From assembly GCA_913063325.1 (NCBI GenBank), contig CAJXYE010000031.1:1-51033 (forward strand): a stretch of 51,033 nucleotides of DNA, written 5' to 3'. The DNA comes from an uncultured Colwellia sp. (GTDB lineage: Bacteria > Pseudomonadota > Gammaproteobacteria > Enterobacterales > Alteromonadaceae). Shown piece by piece: positions 42,736 through 51,033 of this stretch. The notes below the pieces were generated by a model. The model did not search any database. It was not told the origin of the DNA and saw only the letters and a list, made by a program, of their open reading frames with translations. The number at the start of each line of letters is the position of its first letter. Position 1 is the first letter of the stretch. Both the position numbers and the translations under genes were made by a program.

Positions 42736-45069
42736 ATGAGCAAGCCTGCATGTACTCTTTATGTGGCCATTATTATACTTATTCAGACACCATTATTATA
42801 TGCACAAGAAAATGATGATTCATTATTTAACTTAACTCTAGAGGAGCTAAGTAATATACAAGTCACCGTCGCATCCAATGTTATCGCTGATATTCGCAAA
42901 CAGCCGGTCTCTGTTACTACCATAAATAAAAATAAAATTCGTTTAAGTGGCGCTCGTACCTTAAGCGAACTACTTACCATATTTGTTCCTGGTTATTTTA
43001 TGGTAGAAGATCAAGACGATACTATCGCAGGGTTTAGAGGACTTGTACCCGATAATAACTCCAAGACTTTACTGTTATTGAACGGTGTCAGCCTCAATAC
43101 AGAGTGGTTCTGGGGAGCTCCGGATGCCATTTTAAATGGTCTGGATTTGGAGTTTATTGAACGAATAGAAGTTATCCGCGGTCCGGGCTCTGTCACACTT
43201 GGTCAAGGTGCACTTTTAGGAGTGATCAATATAGTGACTAAAAAAGCTAACAGTACTGAGGCTAATCTTCTTTGGAGTCAGGGTAAAGATGGATTTAATC
43301 GGTATATGATTGATGTCAGCTACCATTCAACAGAAACCAGTGCCTACGCATACTTTTCCTCTGGTAGCTATGATGGACAGACTGTCAATAACGAAGGCTG
43401 GGCAACCACAAGAAGTGAGCAGGGATTGACAGTGTTTGAACGTCAGCACGGTCTTAAACGTGGTGAATTCGACAATGTATTTGCCAATGTCAAACACAAC
43501 AATTTTGAACTTGATGTTTATCACTTTGAGCAGAAACGAGATCTTTATAACTTTTATAGAGACCGAGAAGTTGTTAGCCAAACCCTTAACGGCGCTGCCG
43601 GTCATTACACCTATCCCCTAAGTGATGATATCAATTTAAAATTCAGTGCTCGCTACGCACGAGATGATTATGGCTTGTTAAGTCATGGGCTTAATATTCA
43701 AGCAGATAGTCGTCTAGCTTATGAAAATAGTGGTAGTGGCTTTGCCAGTATTATCAATAGCGTTCCAGAACTTGCAAATCGAATTGTGACGCCTGATCTG
43801 GCCATGGGCGGGACTAGAGAAATTAGAAAAGGAGCTAAATTCCTCGCTAGTTGGGACAACCTTTGGCAGGGCAACAAGTTAGCTTTTGGTATGGAATTTG
43901 TAAAATATGAATACGGTTTAAATAATAGTGATGGCAATAACTTTATCATTAACGAAGAAATTCAAGGACTAGGGATTACCAGTGATGGAGCTGGCGGTTT
44001 TAACATCACAGGTAATGTTAATGAAAGCAATACCTGGGTAAAGCCCGGCTCTATAGGCATTAGAAGTTTATTTCTTGAAGACTTTTACAGTATCAATAAC
44101 AGTATTGATCTTTTTGCTGCATTTAGGTTTGACGATCACCCTTATTGGGGCTCACACTTCAGTCCTCGAATCGGTGGTTTTTATGATCTCGACAATAAAC
44201 ATTTATTCCGAGTGACTTGGCAAACCGGTTTTCGTGGTGCAGTTGGAGTTCAATTTTCCGGTGGTTTTGTCCAGGACGGATTATTAGCTGAAGATAACTT
44301 TTCTAAACTAAACGACTTGGCCCAAAGCCACGCCGACTTTAACTTCGACGGTGTTGCCGATAATGATACTGCTCAACTTACACCTGTCAAACCAGAGACA
44401 ATAGAGAGTTTGGAGCTAGCTTACACTTTCACTGACATTGACTTTAAATTCAATAGTGTCATTTTCTTTAATACCATTAAAGATATTTTGGCCGCCGAAG
44501 CGAATGGTTATGAAGGCTTAGCTTTTGGCGATAAAATTGGTACCGACGATATTGGGACTTGGAATGGTAGCTGGTATTATCAAAATCAATTAGGTCAATT
44601 GGAGCAATTCGGTTATGAATTAGAGATAGAATACAAAATAGGTAATTTGAGCCTTTCTGCTAGCCAAGCACATGTACAAGTCATAAGCGCAGACACTGAC
44701 ATCATCGGAATTTATGTATTGGAGGGTAATAAAAATTCGGCCTACCCCGAAGATATCAGCCGATTTAATATTCGTTACCAGGTGAAAAATGGCTTGGGCA
44801 TATGGGAGTTTCAATACAACCATTTATATTACTGGGGTTACGACGCACCAACGCAAGTAAGCGTGGAAGGTAACAACATTGCAAATATTGGCATAAGGTG
44901 GTCGCCACCAGGAGTGTGGGATTCATTATCAGTAGATTTTGTCGTTAAAAATGTTTGGGATAATGATGAGCTCTATCCAATCAATGGAACGGGTAATCTA
45001 TCTGGTGCTGATGGAACACCTGCTTTAGAGAGTAGAACGGGTTGGGTAAATATTAGTTACAAACTTTAA
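42736..45069 (+). CDS. TonB-dependent outer-membrane receptor
   Basis: This 777-residue protein has a signal peptide (cleavage near LLYA-QEN). A plug domain (about 35-165) carries NLTLEELSNIQVTVAS, SVTTINKNKIRLSGARTLSELL, LLNGVSLNT and the ERIEVIRGPGSVTLGQGALLGVINIVTK block. A C-terminal beta-barrel follows, ending at aromatic-poor SYKL rather than the usual F. A short insert at about residue 535, SHADFNFDGVADND, resembles a calcium-binding thrombospondin-3/dockerin loop. It imports a ligand such as iron chelate, cobalamin or glycan fragments with TonB energy. The neighbours do not identify the ligand. An inverted repeat just upstream may be the operator. Confidence 0.92.
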   Translation: MSKPACTLYVAIIILIQTPLLYAQENDDSLFNLTLEELSNIQVTVASNVIADIRKQPVSVTTINKNKIRLSGARTLSELLTIFVPGYFMVEDQDDTIAGFRGLVPDNNSKTLLLLNGVSLNTEWFWGAPDAILNGLDLEFIERIEVIRGPGSVTLGQGALLGVINIVTKKANSTEANLLWSQGKDGFNRYMIDVSYHSTETSAYAYFSSGSYDGQTVNNEGWATTRSEQGLTVFERQHGLKRGEFDNVFANVKHNNFELDVYHFEQKRDLYNFYRDREVVSQTLNGAAGHYTYPLSDDINLKFSARYARDDYGLLSHGLNIQADSRLAYENSGSGFASIINSVPELANRIVTPDLAMGGTREIRKGAKFLASWDNLWQGNKLAFGMEFVKYEYGLNNSDGNNFIINEEIQGLGITSDGAGGFNITGNVNESNTWVKPGSIGIRSLFLEDFYSINNSIDLFAAFRFDDHPYWGSHFSPRIGGFYDLDNKHLFRVTWQTGFRGAVGVQFSGGFVQDGLLAEDNFSKLNDLAQSHADFNFDGVADNDTAQLTPVKPETIESLELAYTFTDIDFKFNSVIFFNTIKDILAAEANGYEGLAFGDKIGTDDIGTWNGSWYYQNQLGQLEQFGYELEIEYKIGNLSLSASQAHVQVISADTDIIGIYVLEGNKNSAYPEDISRFNIRYQVKNGLGIWEFQYNHLYYWGYDAPTQVSVEGNNIANIGIRWSPPGVWDSLSVDFVVKNVWDNDELYPINGTGNLSGADGTPALESRTGWVNISYKL

Positions 45070-45189
45070 CATGGTCAGTCGTGCCATTACAGGCTTTATC
45101 AACACAATTGCTCCTCTATTTATACCTTTGCTGGTAAACAACTATTGATGAGGCCTATGCTAAACGCAGTTATAGTGATGCATGCTCAA

Positions 45190-45799
45190 AACCAGAAAGA
45201 GAACTTAATCTGTTAACTTCAATGGGCAAGGATCACATCACCCTATATGGTCAAGCTTACTAAGTTGTTGCAATCGTTCACATTGGCCATGGTAAATCGA
45301 CAGGTTATAAATCCCGCCTGTTAAGTTTTAACGAAACTATAGAGTTGCTTATCGACCACTTCAATGAAGAGCGTATAAATATAAAAAGCATCGTCGGGCA
45401 TTCAATGGGCAATTGCCACGTTAAACTTACCGCATCATTTACTTGAAGATAAATAGATCATTTTCATTTCTTCACCTATTAATTTTTCGAGATAATGTTT
45501 TAAAAAGTTTAGCATGTTGGTATTTCTAGAAAATGCCTCAAAAGGGAGTTAGAAAACATCAGCCATACATATGGCAAAAAATGGCAGCCGTTATCCTCAG
45601 AGCATCACCGCGAAAAGCTTTAATTAGACCTTACTTTCATCCATGACCGTAATGATAGGTTCGCACCACTTACTGACCTTGAGACATCCTTACAAGATAA
45701 AAACCTCATTTAGTGATCACATAAGGACTTGGACACACAATAATTTTAGGTGATACTAGCGTTATTGATAATATTACTCAGGTTTTAGCAACTGAATGA
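45190..45799 (+). pseudogene. Decayed alpha/beta-hydrolase gene
   Basis: Pieces of one hydrolase are spread over all three frames. 45264-45446 encodes HIGHGKSTGYKSRLL and the nucleophile elbow VGHSMG, then loses frame. IATLNLPHHLLEDK follows in the next frame, ending in TAG. Downstream come FIHDRNDRFAPLTDLE (the catalytic Asp region) and GLGHTIILGDTSVIDNI (with the catalytic His, GLGHT). Several frameshifts and stops interrupt it, so it cannot make a full hydrolase. Its end overlaps the ATG of the TetR fragment (ATGA). Confidence 0.7.
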
Positions 45800-46035
45800 A
45801 CAGCAGCGTACGCGCTCGTTTAGCAATTTTAAAACAGAGCATTATCTACAGCAGTCAATTTGGCCTTGCAGATATAGCTATTGGCTGCGTTTCTAAATTG
45901 TGTAATTTATCAAGAACCGGTGTTATTTCCCACTTTGAAAACAAAGACGATATGCAAATAGCTATCTTGCAATATGGCGAAGAATTGTTCAGAGAACGGG
46001 TTATTAAACACGCATCGCATTCAGCGCTCCATTGA
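45796..46035 (+). pseudogene. Truncated TetR-family regulator fragment
   Basis: The 79-residue frame has a TetR-like N-terminus: LAILKQSIIYSSQFGLADIAIG, the helix-turn-helix region VSKLCNLSRTGVISHFENKDDMQIAIL, then an abrupt stop. The ligand domain is missing, so it is probably a remnant of the regulator once paired with the decayed hydrolase. It could still bind DNA, but no dimerisation domain is left. The 74 bp that follow hold nothing clear. Confidence 0.65.
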
Positions 46036-46109
46036 ACTCACCAGATACTATCTTTAAAAGCAGTGTTGAACGGCCATTAAAACAATATCAATATTAACTC
46101 GGAGAAAGT

Positions 46110-46532
46110 ATGTCAACAAAAGAGCAGCTAGTTAATTTCTTCAAAAATGAATTTCCTCAAGTGAACTTCACTATCGAGCATGCCGGTGAAAAGTCGGCTA
46201 CCATAAGAAAAAAAATATGCCATGAACATTTAAGACCTGGTGGAACTGTCTCGGGCCCAGTTATGATGGAAGTGGCTGATACCGCTCTGTATGTTGCTAT
46301 TTTAGCTGAAATCGGGCTGGTAGCACTTACGGTTACCACTAACTTAAACATCAATTTTTTACGCAAACCATCCGCTGAAAAAGATATTATCGCCGATTGC
46401 AGACTGATCAAAGTAGGTAAATCTCTTGTTATTGGCGAAGTATCAATATTTTCAGAAGGTGACCCTGAGCCAGTTGCACATGCCACGGGCACCTACGCTA
46501 TACCGCCCGTTAGAAGTAGTGAATCTAAATAA
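46110..46532 (+). CDS. PaaI-like hotdog thioesterase
   Basis: The 140-residue protein has a PaaI/4HBT-type hotdog fold: HEHLRPGGTVSGPVMMEVADTALYVAI carries the usual Asp in the M-E-x-A-D-T helix, with NINFLRKP and AHATGTYAIP near the end. The RBS CGGAGAAAGT is strong. It hydrolyses acyl-CoA; the substrate is unknown. It is intact although it follows two decayed genes. Confidence 0.9.
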   Translation: MSTKEQLVNFFKNEFPQVNFTIEHAGEKSATIRKKICHEHLRPGGTVSGPVMMEVADTALYVAILAEIGLVALTVTTNLNINFLRKPSAEKDIIADCRLIKVGKSLVIGEVSIFSEGDPEPVAHATGTYAIPPVRSSESK

Positions 46533-46567
46533 CTTATGTCTAAATGACTAATCATCCGCTGTATTCA

Positions 46568-47128
46568 TCAATATTTATAAATATTTTTAACTCTTAACAT
46601 CGGCATTGGTTTAAACGGGTTTCGGCCCAATTGTTTAACAGTAAAACGCATTAATGTTTTGTGAAAGCCTGCATTTGGTATATCCCTTTTAACCGCTTTA
46701 ACAAAGTTTTTATCAACACCATGTTTAATAAAACCTAAAGAAAAATCGACTAAATCGGCTTTTCTAAATATTTCGGTTAGCTGCTGATAAGGGCCAGTAT
46801 AAGTCGATAACAAATGGTGCATATCGATAATGATTTGAATTTCTTGCTGCCAGCTATCAAGTCCATGCGCTTTTAGGTATTTAGCGCAATCTTGATACGA
46901 AGGTACTAAGTAATCTACTCGGTCATGAGTCCACAAAGCAATATCATGAAATGCAGCCGCTATTTGTAGCTTTTGGCTGTCTTCTTCACTGATATCAGGT
47001 AACAGGTAATGGCAAAAGTTAAGCATACGAGTAACATGATTTCGATAGCCATCAAAATCCCCTTTAATTGCTTCTCGATACTCTGCCAATATTTCATCGA
47101 CAAGTTTATAGCTAGTAACAACAATCAT
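46568..47128 (-). CDS. HD-domain metal-dependent phosphohydrolase-like protein
   Basis: The 186-residue cytosolic protein has the HD-superfamily ligand pattern: YRNH (His31), AAAFHDIALW (His61-Asp62), IIDMHHLL and RKADLVDFSLG (distal Asp). Such proteins cleave phosphomonoesters or nucleotides. The exact activity is unknown. It is divergent from the GlxA-type regulator. Confidence 0.85.
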   Translation of the reverse strand: MIVVTSYKLVDEILAEYREAIKGDFDGYRNHVTRMLNFCHYLLPDISEEDSQKLQIAAAFHDIALWTHDRVDYLVPSYQDCAKYLKAHGLDSWQQEIQIIIDMHHLLSTYTGPYQQLTEIFRKADLVDFSLGFIKHGVDKNFVKAVKRDIPNAGFHKTLMRFTVKQLGRNPFKPMPMLRVKNIYKY

Positions 47129-47231
47129 TATAAATCCTCAATTTGCTAAACATTAGGGATAGTGTAGTACTTTTCATTTTTCGACATAATGGCTAAAATG
47201 ACAGTTAACATTACTTTTCAGCCAAGATACT

Positions 47232-48182
47232 ATGAAAGAAATTGCCATTGTTGCTTACTCAGGCATAAGCTTATTTCACCTTGCTGTGCCTATCGCCATA
47301 TTTAATGATGCTTTAGCGCAGCAAGCACCTCTTTTTAATGTCAAAGTATGTGCAGAGCATCCTGGCACAATTACCAGTGCCAATGGACTCCCTATTAATA
47401 TTACCGAGAGCAACGCAGCAATTAAACAGGCAGATATCATTATTTTTCCAAGCTGGCGGCCTGAGATAACGCCAAGTGAAGAGATGGTTAAATTACTGCA
47501 ACAAGCACATCAAAATGGCAAACTTATTGTTGGTCTTTGTCTAGGCGCATATGCCCTCGCCTACGCTGGCTTATTAGATAACAAACAAGCGACTTCTCAT
47601 TGGAAATACGATAGCGACTTTATTAATCGCTTTCCAAAGGTGAAATTTGATAGCAACCCGCTGTTTATCGAAACTGACAACATCATAACCTCTGCAGGAA
47701 GCGCTGCGGCAATTGACTGCTGCCTGTATATGGTAAAACGTTTTTATGGGGTAAAAATAGCAAACCAAGTCGCTCGTATTATGGTTTCAGCACCAGAGAG
47801 AAGTGGCGGGCAGAATCAATATATAGAGCAACCACTATTAACAAGAGCCAGTGATGAACGACTTGCCAAATTGACCGACCACATATTAGCGGATCTCAGC
47901 CAAAGCTATTCATTAGGCCAGGTTGCCAATTTTTGCTCGATGAGTGTAAGAAGTTTTAGTCGGCACTTTAAACAAATCAATGGTATTAGTTTCATTACTT
48001 GGCTGGCCAATATGCGGTTAAACCATAGTTTAGCGTTACTGGAATCGACTAACTTAGCCATAACAAAAATCTCTGAGTTAGCTGGGTTTAGCTCAGAGCA
48101 AAACTTTAGAAAGCACTTTAAACAAAAGTTTGATACTAGCCCAAACGCCTGGCGTTCACTTTTTAAAAGCGCTCATGAATAG
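47232..48182 (+). CDS. GlxA-type AraC regulator with DJ-1/PfpI domain
   Basis: This 316-residue protein has an N-terminal DJ-1/PfpI-like amidotransferase-fold domain (about residues 1-180, with the nucleophile-elbow-like VGLCLGAYALA, Cys103, and HWKYDSDF). The C-terminal AraC HTH pair is LGQVANFCSMSVRSFSRHFKQINGISFITWL and ITKISELAGFSSEQNFRKHFKQKFDTSPNAW. This architecture is that of FtrA/GlxA-type activators. It sits divergent to the HD gene with about 100 bp between. The ligand is unknown. Confidence 0.92.
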   Translation: MKEIAIVAYSGISLFHLAVPIAIFNDALAQQAPLFNVKVCAEHPGTITSANGLPINITESNAAIKQADIIIFPSWRPEITPSEEMVKLLQQAHQNGKLIVGLCLGAYALAYAGLLDNKQATSHWKYDSDFINRFPKVKFDSNPLFIETDNIITSAGSAAAIDCCLYMVKRFYGVKIANQVARIMVSAPERSGGQNQYIEQPLLTRASDERLAKLTDHILADLSQSYSLGQVANFCSMSVRSFSRHFKQINGISFITWLANMRLNHSLALLESTNLAITKISELAGFSSEQNFRKHFKQKFDTSPNAWRSLFKSAHE

Positions 48183-48207
48183 CGTTATTTGCTTATCATT
48201 TGGCTAT

Positions 48208-48300
48208 CTAGTTATCACTAACTTGCACAACTTGTTTACCGGTAAAGCCATCATTAAGTTGTTTAGTTAACACGTCAGCAACCGCCAGAGCAGAAATAAG
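48208..48300 (-). pseudogene. Short C-terminal remnant of an unidentified (possibly NAD(P)-binding/oxidoreductase) gene
   Basis: On the minus strand a 30-codon frame reads LISALAVADVLTKQLNDGFT, then a GKQVVQVSDN end and a stop. A stop lies two codons upstream. The ending resembles the C-terminus of some NAD(P)-dependent oxidoreductases, but the match is too short to name. It is recorded as a possible remnant only. Confidence 0.25.
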
Positions 48301-48463
48301 GCATTAGAAAACATGTCGACAAACTAATTTCTACAGTAAGTAATGCGCACCAGAAGTCGTTAGCATTTGATTGATTTAGAGAGAAAAATTTGAACCGCTT
48401 GGGTTGATTTAATGGGTAATTATTACCACAAACGGTCTAAATAATTACAGCAACAAACTCCAT

Positions 48464-48499
48464 TTTATGTCAGCTATCTTCTAAGATATCTGACATAAA
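48464..48499. repeat. 17-bp near-perfect inverted repeat
   Basis: TTTATGTCAGCTATCTT pairs with AAGATATCTGACATAAA over a CT loop with one mismatch. It lies in the 413-bp gap between the convergent GlxA-type and beta-lactamase-like genes and could form a strong stem. No T-run follows it in either direction. The rest of the gap (48304-48595) holds nothing recognisable. Confidence 0.75.
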
Positions 48500-48595
48500 T
48501 AGTAATTCTCTATCTCCATTTCGCTCCCAGAGCGCCGTAGAAGCCTCTAGCCAGATGGCCAAATTAACGATGTCACTACCGTGTAAAAATACCTA

Positions 48596-49708
48596 TCAGC
48601 TGCCCAATAAAAATGGCTCTATCAGCTCCATTAGATATCCATAGTCTGGTAAATAATCGCCGCCATTTCCTAAAATAATCAGATAGATATTAGTTTCTCT
48701 ATTCAAAAAGAAAATAGTCCTAAAACCGTCATTCTTGCCACCGTGAGAAAAGGCAGGGCCGCGGGTATTGAGCATAAAACCGTACCCGTAAGAAAATGAC
48801 TCTGGTAAACCCTCTGAATAATTCTTCAGCATCAAGTTGAGTGTGTCAGCCCTAACGATGTTGTCGGTAATAAGCGCATTTATAAAATTATCCATGTCCA
48901 TCATTGAGCTAAATTGACTAGAAGACCCTGTAGCGCGAAAAGGTTTCCCATAGATAAGGTCAGTAACGCCAAGATTGTATGCCCTGTTGAACGCTACAAT
49001 CGGAAACTCATCAGCGATAAAACTGTCAGTCATATTCAGCGGTTCAAAAAATTCTCGCTGCATATAATCAGAAAAAGGTACTCCCTCTATTAAAGATACT
49101 ACCTCTGCTAATAACACATAACCCGTATTGCTATAGTCGACACGAGTACCCGGTTCAAACTCTAAATCAGTGTTACTGGCAAAGTAGCTAACAATACCAC
49201 TATTCATAACGCCATCCGGCCAAAGCTTAGAAGCGTTAAGGTCATTATAGAAATCAGGAATACCCGATTGATGGGTCAGCAAATGATGCAGTGTGATTTG
49301 GTCCCACTCACTGTCTAATTGGGGCAGGTAGTCTGTAATAGCTTCTTCAAGCGTAAGCTTGCCTTGTTCATAAAGTTTCATTATCGCAAGTGCGGTAAAG
49401 CTCTTACTAATTGAGCCCAATCTAATTGATGTGCTATCCCCGATTGCTTCTGAGGTATTTACATTCGCCATGCCGATAGAGTTCTGATATAACACTTCAC
49501 CGTTTCTTACTAGCTTAATAATAAGTCCTGGTTCGTATTCTTGAATATTTGCTTCAAGTACTGTATCTAAGGTTTCTTGTAAGGTGTCCCGTGGGCCAGT
49601 TTTAATGGTGCTTTTATCGTCAGATTGGCAACCAACGATTGTTATAACAATAAAAAGAAGCAAAGCCTTAGTTAAACGAAACATCTTTGGTAAACGTAGT
49701 ACAGTCAT
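48596..49708 (-). CDS. Serine beta-lactamase-like (class C-type) lipoprotein hydrolase
   Basis: The protein has 370 residues. A lipoprotein signal ends in IVGC (Cys27). Penicillin-binding-fold motifs are SISK (Ser99, Lys102), YSN (Tyr192, Asn194) and HGG (His322-Gly324), as in class C beta-lactamase/esterase family proteins; the usual KTG is replaced by HGG, which fits esterase or peptidase members of the family more than true beta-lactamase. The ATG follows AAAGGGCTTGAT. A second ATG 24 bp downstream, directly before the hydrophobic segment, is possible. The gene stands alone. Confidence 0.88.
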   Translation of the reverse strand: MTVLRLPKMFRLTKALLLFIVITIVGCQSDDKSTIKTGPRDTLQETLDTVLEANIQEYEPGLIIKLVRNGEVLYQNSIGMANVNTSEAIGDSTSIRLGSISKSFTALAIMKLYEQGKLTLEEAITDYLPQLDSEWDQITLHHLLTHQSGIPDFYNDLNASKLWPDGVMNSGIVSYFASNTDLEFEPGTRVDYSNTGYVLLAEVVSLIEGVPFSDYMQREFFEPLNMTDSFIADEFPIVAFNRAYNLGVTDLIYGKPFRATGSSSQFSSMMDMDNFINALITDNIVRADTLNLMLKNYSEGLPESFSYGYGFMLNTRGPAFSHGGKNDGFRTIFFLNRETNIYLIILGNGGDYLPDYGYLMELIEPFLLGS

Positions 49709-49823
49709 ATCAAGCCCTTTTAATAATATAAGATAATTTTTTTAATTTGATTAGCCCGTTTTTTGGGTTTGTGAATTATTAAGCACTTTGATAGGCTGTT
49801 CAATACAAGGTAGCAACGGAAAG

Positions 49824-49838
49824 TATATACCGTATATA
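49824..49838. promoter_or_regulatory. 15-bp palindrome upstream of the sensor gene
   Basis: TATATAC-C-GTATATA is a perfect palindrome, 121 bp upstream of the sensor start and 116 bp upstream of the divergent lipoprotein gene start. It could be a shared operator. Confidence 0.4.
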
Positions 49839-49958
49839 TGAATTCACCTAAACCCCATAAGCTACTGTTATTTTAGAGTTTACTTTGCTCCATTGCACTT
49901 ATGATGATATTATTTTTATCTTAAGTGGTAGACCAAATTAAGGAGAAAACGTAAACAA

Positions 49959-51033
49959 ATGGGATCTTTACATCGATTTTGGCGTTGTTTGCTACCTCAT
50001 AGTTTCCCCATACTGGTATTCGTCACGATAAACCTAATGATACTGAGTATTGAGCAAGTCACAGAATCAAGTTCATCCATCTCTGATCTGAAATCACCTG
50101 CTGGATATGATCTTACCATAAAGAAGTTCAATAAGTCCGTGGACATTACTGGGTTAGCAAAAGCAGAGCAATTTGATGAATTAGCAGGCAGCTACTTTAA
50201 TCTTGGTTCTAAATCTTTCGGCTGGGTCAAGATAGCACTAACTGAAGGTGTCTTACCCACTTCTGGTAAAATGCTGATTAATATAAAAAGAAACAATATA
50301 TTTACCCCTGTTTATTTGCACTTTTTTGACGGTAATATCTGGCATAAACGCCCCTTTAGAGGATCTGACGACAGTCAAAAAGATCTTGTTATAGTGCTAC
50401 CTTCAAATATTGAAAGTTCTAATGTGTACGTGCAATTATCTGGTCATTATTTGCGTGGTAATGTGCGGGTAATGAAAGAAAGTGACTATATAAAGCAAAC
50501 AAAGAAAGATTCAGTCGTTGATGGGCTCTATTTCGGTTTTCTTGGCTTGTTTATATTCTTTAACCTCGCTATTTTTGTGGTATTCAATCGAAAATCGCAT
50601 TTGTCATATGCTCTGCTGTTGGTTGTTACTTTTATTTGGTTAGCTACAGGGCAAGGTTGGACGACTTTTTTTCTCCCGCAAATGAGCCATGTTTCTGTAT
50701 TCACGGCTAACTCTTTTGGCATTCTATTTTCATTTGCAATGGCTTTGTTTACTAGACATTTTTTACAGTTGAAAGTGATCAGTCCAACGATCAATAAAAC
50801 TCTGATTTACAATCAAAGAATTGCCTTAACGATGTGGTTTTTATATTTGTTAACTTACCAATCTCTGCCCCATCTTGTTCATCAACTTGGCTATGGCCTG
50901 AGTCATTTAAATACTTTAATGATTTTAGTCAGCAGTATTTTTGCTGCATTAGTAGCAATTCAAAGAGGACGACAAAACGCTAAATATTATCTGTTGGTGA
51001 TGGTTATTCTGATCACTGTCGCAATATCGATGT
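49959..51033 (+). CDS. 7TMR-DISM membrane sensor, N-terminal part (cut by window end)
   Basis: The frame is open from the ATG at 49959 (AAGGAGAAAACG upstream) to the last base. An N-terminal signal/anchor is followed by a periplasmic DISMED2-like beta-sandwich (about residues 45-175: FNLGSKSFGWVKIAL, VYLHFFDGNIWHKRP, VYVQLSGHYLRGNV), then GLYFGFLGLFIFFNLAIFVVF as the first of at least five membrane helices. This is the 7TMR-DISM receptor layout. The output module (often GGDEF or a histidine kinase) is outside the window. The ligand, often a carbohydrate, is unknown. Confidence 0.85.
   Translation, partial: MGSLHRFWRCLLPHSFPILVFVTINLMILSIEQVTESSSSISDLKSPAGYDLTIKKFNKSVDITGLAKAEQFDELAGSYFNLGSKSFGWVKIALTEGVLPTSGKMLINIKRNNIFTPVYLHFFDGNIWHKRPFRGSDDSQKDLVIVLPSNIESSNVYVQLSGHYLRGNVRVMKESDYIKQTKKDSVVDGLYFGFLGLFIFFNLAIFVVFNRKSHLSYALLLVVTFIWLATGQGWTTFFLPQMSHVSVFTANSFGILFSFAMALFTRHFLQLKVISPTINKTLIYNQRIALTMWFLYLLTYQSLPHLVHQLGYGLSHLNTLMILVSSIFAALVAIQRGRQNAKYYLLVMVILITVAISM

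Overview
The window is 51 kb of AT-rich DNA from a marine heterotrophic gammaproteobacterium. By gene content (secreted glycan-active proteins, TonB receptor, sigma-54 two-component systems, abundant regulators, MITE-like palindromes) it looks most like Alteromonadales, probably the Colwelliaceae (Colwellia/Thalassotalea). That placement is an inference from protein style, not a search. No rRNA, tRNA or CRISPR array was seen.

Layout. (1) 1-5.0 kb: a secreted glycan-degradation locus, with the C-terminal part of a multi-module carbohydrate-binding protein (cut by the window edge), a CBM9-like exported protein and a GH30 lipoprotein. (2) 5.1-8.0 kb: a small tyrosine phosphatase and a MATE efflux pump, convergent and sharing a hairpin over their stop codons, then an AraC regulator. 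(3) 8.2-15.8 kb: regulator/exporter module 1. A histidine kinase and sigma-54 response regulator are divergent from a HlyD adaptor, ABC ATPase and FtsX/MacB-type permease. The intergenic region carries a tandem 16-bp repeat and a -24/-12-like promoter. (4) 15.9-23.3 kb: a YeiE-like LysR and YeiH exporter, a DUF4097-like beta-repeat protein, a lipoprotein, a 262-bp MITE-like element, a glutaredoxin, a persulfide dioxygenase-rhodanese fusion, and a ferredoxin reductase whose truncated-globin neighbour is a decayed remnant. (5) 23.5-30.9 kb: regulator/exporter module 2, all on the minus strand and built from the same parts in a different order, with a near-consensus sigma-54 promoter. (6) 31.2-36.8 kb: GNAT, AraC, an AhpD-like protein, and a TetR divergent from an SDR over two palindromic operators, then an azoreductase, a DOPA-dioxygenase-like protein and a metallo-beta-lactamase-fold protein. 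(7) 36.9-38.4 kb: an IS4-family insertion sequence. (8) 38.6-51.0 kb: a PQQ-type sugar dehydrogenase, LysR/thioesterase pair, HExxH protein, TonB receptor, a stretch of decayed genes (monooxygenase, alpha/beta hydrolase, TetR), a PaaI-like thioesterase, HD hydrolase, GlxA-type regulator, serine beta-lactamase-like lipoprotein, and the start of a 7TMR-DISM sensor cut by the window end.

How they work together. The most striking structure is the pair of sigma-54-controlled two-component/tripartite-exporter modules only about 7.6 kb apart. The proteins are clearly diverged, so this is not a recent tandem duplication. Each likely senses an envelope or peptide/lipid signal and induces its own MacAB-like pump. 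The 20.5-23.3 kb stretch together with yeiE/yeiH hints at sulfur/persulfide handling. The 33-36.8 kb stretch looks like an electrophile or aromatic stress locus under TetR control.
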